The translations under genes were made by a program, and so were the position numbers. Below the pieces are notes generated by a model. That model was not told the origin of the DNA. It saw only the letters and a program-made list of their open reading frames with translations, and ran no database searches. Below, in pieces: positions 1-6,322 of a stretch of 9,625 bases of DNA (positions are counted from its first letter, which is position 1; every line of letters starts with the position of its first letter). Origin of the DNA: Bacteroidales bacterium (GTDB taxonomy: Bacteria; Bacteroidota; Bacteroidia; Bacteroidales; VadinHA17); contig PMEC01000061.1 in the NCBI GenBank assembly GCA_003155705.1, positions 3,016 to 12,640 on the forward strand, written 5' to 3'.

Positions 1-503
1 TTTTTTGAATTTGTTATTCTGCCGCTATCTGTGTAACTGGCAATTTTAGTGTTAACATCATAATTAAGAGTTTTCGTGTAAAGATGAGTCTCTTTATCAA
101 TTAGTTCTACATTCCCTTCGACAAATGCTTTCCCCGAACCACCGTCATAATAAAGATAATTGCCATATAAATCCAGCGTGTCACCCTGTTTTATGTGAAC
201 CTTACTGAATGCCTTTACCAATCTTGCGTTAAGATTAACATAAGCACTATCGCAATACATATAAACATCGTTGTCTTTAATAGTATCATTGCCGAGCAAT
301 TTTTTAAAGTCGCTTCCAAGTTTGGCATCAGGGCCCATCTTGTCGGTATGGATGACATAGATCTTTTTCCTGGTTTTTTTATTCTGGTCGGTTGTCTGGG
401 AAAATATTAATGAATGGAAACACAAAGTTATCAAAAGGCAAAACGTGATTTGTCTGAGATGCAAGAAACGTACACCGTAATGTCGAACGTCTATTTCAAC
501 CAT
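1..503 (-). CDS. OstA/LptA-like exported protein, N-terminal part (3' end beyond left edge)
   Basis: The reading frame stays open from an ATG at 503 to the window edge, giving about 167 residues. The N-terminus has a basic stretch (R7-R17), a hydrophobic core at about residues 19-34 (ITFCLLITLC...) and a likely signal-peptidase site near FSQ at 34-36. After that comes repetitive beta-strand sequence of the OstA-like type: a GDTLDLYGNYLYYDG stretch, then AFVEGNVELIDKETHLYT, then LNYDVNTKIASYTDSGRI. In this family (LptA/OstA N-terminal beta-jellyroll) the role is binding lipopolysaccharide in the periplasm during transport to the outer membrane. That role for this protein is inferred from the family. 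The ATG overlaps the last 13 nt of the upstream surA-like gene, which suggests translational coupling. No clear ribosome binding site separates this ATG from later TTG codons, so the exact start is uncertain. The family assignment is fairly secure; the missing C-terminus cannot be judged. Confidence 0.8.
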   Translation of the reverse strand, partial: MVEIDVRHYGVRFLHLRQITFCLLITLCFHSLIFSQTTDQNKKTRKKIYVIHTDKMGPDAKLGSDFKKLLGNDTIKDNDVYMYCDSAYVNLNARLVKAFSKVHIKQGDTLDLYGNYLYYDGGSGKAFVEGNVELIDKETHLYTKTLNYDVNTKIASYTDSGRITNSK

Positions 504-1849
504 CCTTTGTTCACATATTCGCATGATTTGAATTCTTCACTTATTTTGATATAGGTAGTACCGATCTTTTTATCTATCCATTGCTGGTAGGTTTTGGAAC
601 GCTTATTATTAAGAGTGGAAGTATAAATCTCCTGGAAATCATTTTTAAGATCTGCAACATGAGCAGGTATCTGGTTATCAATTTTTACGATCCTGAATAC
701 CGTGTTCCCGTTTTCATCGGTCATTCTGAACGGTTTTGATATCTCTCCGATCTTCATATCCCTTGCTATTACATAAGTCTCCCTGTCAAGTTCTTCAAGA
801 GAAAACCACGATTCCCTTGCGTTGGGATCACTCTTTACAAGTTTTCCGCCGTTAATTCTGCTGTCTTTATGACTTGAATAAAGTATTGCGGCTCTGGAGA
901 ATGTGATACTATCTTTCCTTATCTTATTAGCTATACTATCAAGTTTAACTATAGCTTTTACGGCTTCATCGGGTTTGACTTTGGGTCTGATCAGAATATG
1001 GCGTGTGTCTAACATATCGCCTTTCCGGTCGATCATTTGAATAATATGAAAGCCATATTTAGTTTCAACAATCCTGGAGACTGAGTTTTTGTTTAGAGCC
1101 CAGGCTGCATCGGCATATTCCTTTTCCAACTGTCCTTTCATCATAAATCCTAATTCCCCACCCTGTTTTGCTGATGCAGGGTCTTCTGAATAAAGAACTG
1201 CCAGAGTCGAAAAGCTTTCTCCGGCAAGGATTCTGCTTCTGAGATTCAGGAGTTTCTGGCGTGCTTCCAGCTTGTTCTCTTCACTGGCCGGAGGATCGAG
1301 CTGGATAATACTAAGCTGGACCTTTTCCGGAATAACCGGAAGGCTGTCTTTTGGAATACTCTGGAAGTATCTTTTAACATCGGAAGGTGTTGCTGAAATG
1401 TTGTCTGCTATCTTACTCTGTACTTCACTTATGGTCTGTTGATTCAACAAACTCTTCTTCAGATCCATTTTGATCTCTATCATGCTCTTTTTAAAGACTT
1501 CCTCCAGAGCTTTTTCTGATCCTGCTCTTTTGATAAAATCATTCAGTCTTAGATTTATTTCACCCTCGACTGAGGATTCTGTAACAATAACACTATCAAT
1601 GCGTGCCTGATCGAGAAACAGTTTTGAAACAAGCAGATCCTCAAACATTCTGCATCTTAATTGTTCTTCGGGTGTTCTGTCTCCAGATGATCTAGCCTGT
1701 GCAATATTGTTTTCAACATCCGATAAATAAATAACCTCATTCCCAACAATACCGGCCACTGATTCAACCAGTTTCTGTGCTTTCATACCATTGCAGAAGA
1801 TGAGTAACAGAAATACCGTAGATACAACCAATCTTAGATTTTTTTTCAT
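491..1849 (-). CDS. surA: SurA-type periplasmic foldase with two parvulin domains
   Basis: A 452-residue exported protein, close in length to E. coli SurA (428). Residues 1-25 form a signal peptide (MKKNLRLVVS, a hydrophobic core, MKAQ). Residues 26-170 resemble the helical SurA N-terminal chaperone domain (VAGIVGNEVIYLSDVE start). The first parvulin-like domain spans about 176-275, with GGELGF at 230-235 and YGFHII at 265-270. The second spans about 280-392, with RHILI at 283-287 and NGGKL at 333-337. A short C-terminal helical tail follows. Members of this family bind unfolded outer-membrane proteins in the periplasm and can isomerise prolyl bonds. Oddly, domain 1 has SII where the N-terminal active-site His is expected but keeps the C-terminal His268. 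Domain 2 keeps His284 but has FRIV (Arg386) at the C-terminal His position. Catalysis may therefore be weak, with chaperone function dominant (inference). The start is 2 nt after the stop of the preceding lipoprotein gene. The symbol is by family; strict orthology is not proven. Confidence 0.88.
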   Translation of the reverse strand: MKKNLRLVVSTVFLLLIFCNGMKAQKLVESVAGIVGNEVIYLSDVENNIAQARSSGDRTPEEQLRCRMFEDLLVSKLFLDQARIDSVIVTESSVEGEINLRLNDFIKRAGSEKALEEVFKKSMIEIKMDLKKSLLNQQTISEVQSKIADNISATPSDVKRYFQSIPKDSLPVIPEKVQLSIIQLDPPASEENKLEARQKLLNLRSRILAGESFSTLAVLYSEDPASAKQGGELGFMMKGQLEKEYADAAWALNKNSVSRIVETKYGFHIIQMIDRKGDMLDTRHILIRPKVKPDEAVKAIVKLDSIANKIRKDSITFSRAAILYSSHKDSRINGGKLVKSDPNARESWFSLEELDRETYVIARDMKIGEISKPFRMTDENGNTVFRIVKIDNQIPAHVADLKNDFQEIYTSTLNNKRSKTYQQWIDKKIGTTYIKISEEFKSCEYVNKGWLK

Positions 1850-1851
1850 GC

Positions 1852-2700
1852 TTAATATAACTTAAAAGTATTTTCTTTTAATGCTTCATTATAAATTCCG
1901 TTTTCAAGGGATTGAAGGAACTCAAACCTCCTGCTATTCAGGATAATGCTTTTAATATCATTCCTGACATAGTCAAATGGGGCCAGTGAATATCTCTGTC
2001 TGTAATCCTTAATTGAGATCATATACACCGAGGATGAGTCGCTTGTCTCAAACCAGGTGTACCTCCTGAGGAAGTCCTCCTGATTGATAATATCCTGGGG
2101 TAACTCTATTGAAAGCCTGTCCATAGTGACCCAATCTTCATTGAAATCATCAAATTTCTCTGCAAACTGATAGCAATAGGTTTCTAGCTGCTGCATATCC
2201 TTCTGGTCGTTTGACCTTGCCCATAATCTTATTTTATCCAGACCAGGCGTTTCAACAGGTAGTTTAATGAATAGCGCTTTGACAATATTTGAGTTTAGAT
2301 TGAAATTCTTTTCATTAGTTGCATAATAGCTCTCTATCTCATCGTCGGTAATAGTTGTATCCAGCTTTTCGAGCATCATCTGTCGCTGATATTGGTAAAT
2401 TACAAGATTAGTTCTGGTCTCTTCCATCTGCTTTTCAATCTCATTTTTGAATTCAGGTGAAAGATTCTGTTCTGCCTTTAAAAATATCAACTCTTTCTTT
2501 GCCCATTTGTTAATATAGTTTTGAACAAATGCTGTACTGTCCTCTGGTGTACTTCCCTTTTGCAATAGTTTTGGAATCTCATCATAATAGAGGACAAAAT
2601 CCCCGACCCTGGCTACCGCGACCCTTTTTATCTGATCAGTCCTGTTTTTACACGCTGTCAGCAATATTATAAGTATCAGAATAATGACTGTTTTATTCAT
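1852..2700 (-). CDS. SurA-like lipoprotein with degenerate rotamase region
   Basis: I place the start at the ATG at 2700 rather than the in-frame ATG at 2742. From 2700 the protein opens with a clean lipoprotein signal (MNKTVIILILIILLTAC, lipobox LTAC, lipidated Cys17), whereas the longer form adds 14 charged residues in front of it. This ATG overlaps the stop of the upstream foldase by 8 nt (ATGAATAA), typical of coupled translation. The 282-residue product begins after Cys17 with a SurA_N-like pattern (VARVGDFVLYYDEIPKLL, then a long charged helical stretch). The middle has weak parvulin echoes (VKALFIKL, and VYMISIKDY near the end) but no GG(D/E)LG loop and no active-site His. It is probably a non-catalytic, membrane-anchored chaperone acting with its two neighbours. 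KNRT follows the Cys, with no acidic surface-export signal, so a periplasm-facing anchor is more likely. Sequence similarity to SurA is weak; exported lipoprotein status is firmer than function. Confidence 0.75.
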   Translation of the reverse strand: MNKTVIILILIILLTACKNRTDQIKRVAVARVGDFVLYYDEIPKLLQKGSTPEDSTAFVQNYINKWAKKELIFLKAEQNLSPEFKNEIEKQMEETRTNLVIYQYQRQMMLEKLDTTITDDEIESYYATNEKNFNLNSNIVKALFIKLPVETPGLDKIRLWARSNDQKDMQQLETYCYQFAEKFDDFNEDWVTMDRLSIELPQDIINQEDFLRRYTWFETSDSSSVYMISIKDYRQRYSLAPFDYVRNDIKSIILNSRRFEFLQSLENGIYNEALKENTFKLY

Positions 2701-4660
2701 TGTTAAGATTCTTTCTGATTTCTTCCAGTACACCAATATCAATTTTAACGGTGTATTTACTTTTTAATTGTTTAATCCAGTTCCCTTCAAGATACTCCTG
2801 ATAACCAGTTAACATTGCACCCTGGACATCAGTGAATGGCAAAGGTACAGCATCTATTACTTTTTTAACTATTACAATTGAAGGAAAACCATCAATAACT
2901 GTTTCCTGCTGCATTTTTGACCAGATGAGATTATCAATAGCTTTATTTTCTCCCCTATACCAGGTTCCTTCATTAATAGTTAACAAAGTATCTTGTTTCG
3001 AACTGAATTTCTCGATCATCCTTTTATCCATATCAGGATAATTTGAGAATTTCCTGAAGGCATTAGCCAGAGCCTTCATACCATCGCTTTTCTTAAGCGT
3101 ATATATTTTTGCAGTGATTCCATCTTTGGTCAGAAATTTATTTTTATTTTCTTCGTAGTATTTCTGCAACCCTGTTGAATCATTTTGAGCTTTATTCCAT
3201 ACTTTTTCCCCCGAAATATCGAATAGCAGAATTCCATCATGGAACTCATTCATAAGATATCTGAACTCGGGATATTTCTTTTCAAGCATCGAATTTTCAT
3301 AGCTTATTATCTGATCTGACAATCTTGTTTCAAGAGACCCGGAAATAAAAACAGATGAATCTTTCGTAATGATCATTGATCCCCTCTTTTCAATATAAGT
3401 AGCAAAGTCCTTCGTTGTAAGCTGCTGATCTGCAAATGTATAGATTGCGCCCGGAGGCATACCTGATCGGTTGTATTTCTTAAGGCCTTTGATGACAAGT
3501 GTATCGGTATTATTTACAAACCATTGGCAGGCTATAGGGTTGACACGATATTTATACTCCTTTTTGAGTTTTTCAATAAATGATTTTTTGCTAATCGAAG
3601 AGAGGTAAGATTCATTGATTTTGCTTTCGAGATATGATCTTGACTCTTCAAAGCTACCCGGCGCTTTTTTATCTATTCTTTTTATTATATGCCAGCCATA
3701 CATCGTTCTTACAGGTTTGGTATAATCACCGTTTTTATCCAGGGAAAATGCGGCCTCTGCAAAATCACTGATTATTTCTCCGGCTCCAAACCAATTCAGT
3801 TCACCTCCCTTAAATGCAGATTCTTTATGATCGGAATACTTAGATGCAAGGTCGCTGAAAGAGGCTCCATTTTGTAATTGCTCATATATATTCCAGATTT
3901 CATCTTCTGCCTTTTTTGCTACTTTTTCATCACTACCTGGGGGTACAGCCTTCATTATATGGGCCACTTTTATTTTCCCTCCGGAAGGACGTTTCCCTGT
4001 TATTCTTATGATGTGATATCCATATGGCGTTCTTACCGGTTCAGATATCTCTCCTTTTTTAAGACTGTACGCTGCATCTTCAAATGGCATAATCATTTGA
4101 AAAACACTAAAATAGCCCAGATTGCCGCCGTTTATTTTCACCGAAGGGTCATCGGAAGTGCTTCTGGATACCTGTTCAAAAGGTTCTCCCTTTATTATTC
4201 TTTCTCTAATATCCCTTGCTTTTTTCCATGCTTTAAGAGTATCTTCAGGACTGGCTTCCGTCGGACAATTAATAAGAATATGCCAACCGTTTATTTCAGT
4301 AAGGGATCTCTGGTAAGCCTGTTTTAAAAGTTTTTCCCTGACATCGTTGTCGGTGAGATAATTCTGAGATAACTGGTTCCTGTATCCTTGAAGTTCAGCC
4401 TTAAATGCCTTTGTCGTATCATATCCTTCCCTTATTGCATCAGCAACTTTATATCTGAAAATCACATATTGGTCAAGATAAGTATCAAGGTCTTTTGTAT
4501 TCTTGGGATCATAACTCTTTTTGTACATCCTTATGAATTCACCGGCAGTATAATTTTGTCCATCGACTGTCATCAGAACCTTATCATTAATATTCTGTGA
4601 ATAGTTTATTCCCTGCAAAAGGAATGACAAAATAATAAGAAAGGATAGCCTGATTCTCAT
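2693..4660 (-). CDS. Periplasmic peptidyl-prolyl cis-trans isomerase, two parvulin domains plus long C-terminal extension
   Basis: A 655-residue exported foldase. Residues 1-22 form a signal peptide (MRIRLSFLIILSFLLQ...). Residues 23-120 are a helical SurA/PpiD-like N-terminal region (VLMTVDGQNYTAGEFIRMY). Parvulin domain 1 spans about 123-222, with WHILI (His127), NGGNLGYF (178-184) and YGYHII (His216). Domain 2 spans about 229-330, with VAHIM (His234), KGGELNWF (284-291) and YGWHII (His324). Both domains keep the two conserved histidines, so this is the best candidate in the cluster for real prolyl isomerase activity. Residues 340-655 resemble no domain I can name. They include a stretch (IISYENSMLEKKYPEFRYLM) reminiscent of chaperone helices and perhaps a third, degenerate rotamase-like unit at about 510-610. 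The gene starts 20 nt after guaB and overlaps the next gene by 8 nt. The likely role is folding of outer-membrane or secreted proteins; substrates are unknown. Confidence 0.87.
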   Translation of the reverse strand: MRIRLSFLIILSFLLQGINYSQNINDKVLMTVDGQNYTAGEFIRMYKKSYDPKNTKDLDTYLDQYVIFRYKVADAIREGYDTTKAFKAELQGYRNQLSQNYLTDNDVREKLLKQAYQRSLTEINGWHILINCPTEASPEDTLKAWKKARDIRERIIKGEPFEQVSRSTSDDPSVKINGGNLGYFSVFQMIMPFEDAAYSLKKGEISEPVRTPYGYHIIRITGKRPSGGKIKVAHIMKAVPPGSDEKVAKKAEDEIWNIYEQLQNGASFSDLASKYSDHKESAFKGGELNWFGAGEIISDFAEAAFSLDKNGDYTKPVRTMYGWHIIKRIDKKAPGSFEESRSYLESKINESYLSSISKKSFIEKLKKEYKYRVNPIACQWFVNNTDTLVIKGLKKYNRSGMPPGAIYTFADQQLTTKDFATYIEKRGSMIITKDSSVFISGSLETRLSDQIISYENSMLEKKYPEFRYLMNEFHDGILLFDISGEKVWNKAQNDSTGLQKYYEENKNKFLTKDGITAKIYTLKKSDGMKALANAFRKFSNYPDMDKRMIEKFSSKQDTLLTINEGTWYRGENKAIDNLIWSKMQQETVIDGFPSIVIVKKVIDAVPLPFTDVQGAMLTGYQEYLEGNWIKQLKSKYTVKIDIGVLEEIRKNLNNE

Positions 4661-4680
4661 TCAACGGGAACTGATACCTG

Positions 4681-6162
4681 TTATTCAAAAGATTTTCTGC
4701 TGTAATTCGGAGCTTCTCTTGTGATTGTTACGTCGTGTGGATGACTTTCAATAATTCCGGAGTGAGTTATTCTCACGAATTTTGCATCTTTTTTAAGAAT
4801 AGTTATATTGGCAGCACCAAGGTACCCCATTCCGGCACGTAATCCACCTGTCAACTGGTAGATCACTTCGGAGAGATTTCCCTTATAAGGCACTCTGGCT
4901 TCGATGCCTTCCGGTACCAATTTTTTAATATCATCCTCGACATCCTGATAATATCTGTCTTTGGAACCCTGCTGCATGGCTTCTATAGAACCCATACCGC
5001 GATATGCCTTGAATTTTCTGCCATTATAAATAATTGTATCTCCCGGAGATTCCTCAACACCTGCAAACAGTGATCCTGCCATAATAGAATCAGCTCCGGC
5101 AGCAATTGCTTTTATTATATCACCGGAATACCTTATTCCGCCGTCAGCAATTACAGGAATCCCGGATCCTTCCACGGCTTTTGCAACATCATATACTGCA
5201 GATAGTTGTGGTATGCCAACACCTGCAATTACCCGAGTTGTACAGATTGATCCGGGTCCTATACCGACTTTGAGTCCGTCAGCGCCTGCATCAGCAAGTT
5301 TTTTTGCTGCATCGGAAGTACCTATATTTCCTGCAATAACTTCTATGTCAGGATATCTCTTTTTTATATCGTGCAGAATGTCCAATACACTTTGAGTATG
5401 GCCATGAGCTGTATCTATTACAATCGCATCTGCATTTGCATTTACAAGAGCTTCAACTCTTTCCAGTGTATTTGCCGCTATCCCTACCGCTCCAGCAACC
5501 CTCAGGCGACCTTTATCATCCTTGCAGGAATTTGGCCGGTCTTTGGTTTTGGTAATATCTTTGTATGTAATAAGTCCGATCAGTTTACCCTTATCATCAA
5601 CTATTGGCAATTTTTCAATTTTATGTTTCTGCAGGATTCTTGCAGCTGCTTCGAGGTTGGTCTGATGATCGGTTGTTATCAGATTAGTCGTCATAACCTG
5701 GGTTATCTTCCTCGAATAATTGCTCTCAAACCTCAGGTCCCGGTTTGTCACTATTCCCTTTAAAATTCCATCATTGTCAACAACCAGGATACCACCTATC
5801 CTGTATTCATTCATTAGATTCAGAGCTTCAGCAACAGTAGCTTCAAGATTTATTGTAACCGGATCATATATCATCACATTTTCAGCACGTTTTACCTTTT
5901 TAATCTGGGCTGCCTGCTTTTCTATTGTCATATTCTTATGAATCACACCTATCCCGCCTTCCTGCGCTATAGCAATTGCCAGGTCAGCTTCTGTGACTGT
6001 ATCCATTGCGGCAGAAACAATAGGAGTATTAATCCTGATGTTCCTCGTGAACATTGAGCTGATATCAACTTCCCTTGGAAGAACTTCTGAATATGATGGA
6101 ATCAGCAGCACATCATCAAAAGTCAATCCTTCGAAGAGTACCTTATCGTTTATAAATGACAT
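4681..6162 (-). CDS. guaB: IMP dehydrogenase
   Basis: Inosine-5'-monophosphate dehydrogenase, a cytosolic enzyme that oxidises IMP to XMP with NAD+, the committed step toward GMP. The 493-residue length is standard for bacterial GuaB. The N-terminal barrel start is clear (LTFDDVLLIPSYSEVLPR at 13-30). Two CBS domains follow at about 95-150 and 155-207 (GILVVDNDGILKGIVTNRDLRF; LPIVDDKGKLIGLITYKDI); in this family they are a nucleotide-sensing regulatory module. The catalytic loop is GIGPGSICTTR with Cys307. The phosphate-binding region is ADGGIRYSGD at 339-348. The mobile flap carries RYYQD at 403-407 with the conserved Arg-Tyr pair, and LTGGLRAGMGY lies at 437-447. No key residue is missing. 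It is the first gene of the minus-strand run, behind a candidate promoter at 6190-6218, and is followed after 20 nt by a foldase gene. The functional link between guaB and the envelope genes is not obvious; shared growth-rate-linked expression is a guess. Confidence 0.98.
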   Translation of the reverse strand: MSFINDKVLFEGLTFDDVLLIPSYSEVLPREVDISSMFTRNIRINTPIVSAAMDTVTEADLAIAIAQEGGIGVIHKNMTIEKQAAQIKKVKRAENVMIYDPVTINLEATVAEALNLMNEYRIGGILVVDNDGILKGIVTNRDLRFESNYSRKITQVMTTNLITTDHQTNLEAAARILQKHKIEKLPIVDDKGKLIGLITYKDITKTKDRPNSCKDDKGRLRVAGAVGIAANTLERVEALVNANADAIVIDTAHGHTQSVLDILHDIKKRYPDIEVIAGNIGTSDAAKKLADAGADGLKVGIGPGSICTTRVIAGVGIPQLSAVYDVAKAVEGSGIPVIADGGIRYSGDIIKAIAAGADSIMAGSLFAGVEESPGDTIIYNGRKFKAYRGMGSIEAMQQGSKDRYYQDVEDDIKKLVPEGIEARVPYKGNLSEVIYQLTGGLRAGMGYLGAANITILKKDAKFVRITHSGIIESHPHDVTITREAPNYSRKSFE

Positions 6163-6189
6163 TGTATGCAGTATTTAGTTTTGCTGGCG

Positions 6190-6218
6190 CAAATTACGAA
6201 AAAAACAGGACTCTCAAA
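6190..6218 (-). promoter_or_regulatory. Candidate Bacteroidetes-type promoter for guaB and downstream foldase genes
   Basis: Read on the minus strand, TTTG (plus 6215-6218) is followed after 18 nt by TAATTTG (plus 6190-6196). This resembles the Bacteroidetes sigma-ABfr consensus (TTTG at -33, TAnnTTTG at -7), with one base missing inside the -7 box. Transcription would start near 6183, giving a leader of roughly 20 nt before the guaB ATG at 6162. The position fits well but the match is imperfect. Confidence 0.5.
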
Positions 6219-6266
6219 ACAAGCGCTTTTTATTTTTAGCTTCATAAAAAATTGAATTACAGTTAG

Positions 6267-6274
6267 TACTTTTG
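6267..6274 (+). promoter_or_regulatory. Candidate -7 box of the recQ promoter
   Basis: TACTTTTG is an exact match to the Bacteroidetes -7 consensus TAnnTTTG and lies 48 nt upstream of the recQ ATG. No convincing TTTG occurs at the expected -33 distance, so the upstream half is weak. It is back to back with the guaB promoter candidate in a 160-nt divergent region that shows no other strong signal. Confidence 0.45.
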
Positions 6275-6322
6275 TAAATGTAATTTGAAGAAGCTGCTTT
6301 CGACCTTTTATATCGTCCGGCA

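Noticed and set aside
195..410. A 71-codon plus-strand reading frame near the left end
   Set aside because: It is antisense to the OstA-like gene, which has a signal peptide and family motifs.
2698..2742. Upstream ATG (2742) as the start of the SurA-like lipoprotein
   Set aside because: It would place 14 charged residues before the lipoprotein signal and extend the overlap with the upstream gene to 50 nt. The ATG at 2700 gives a textbook signal and a tight overlap.
3878..4327. A 149-codon plus-strand reading frame inside the 655-residue foldase gene
   Set aside because: It lies wholly opposite a well-supported gene with clear parvulin motifs. Its Phe/Tyr/Ser-rich composition is that of an antisense shadow.
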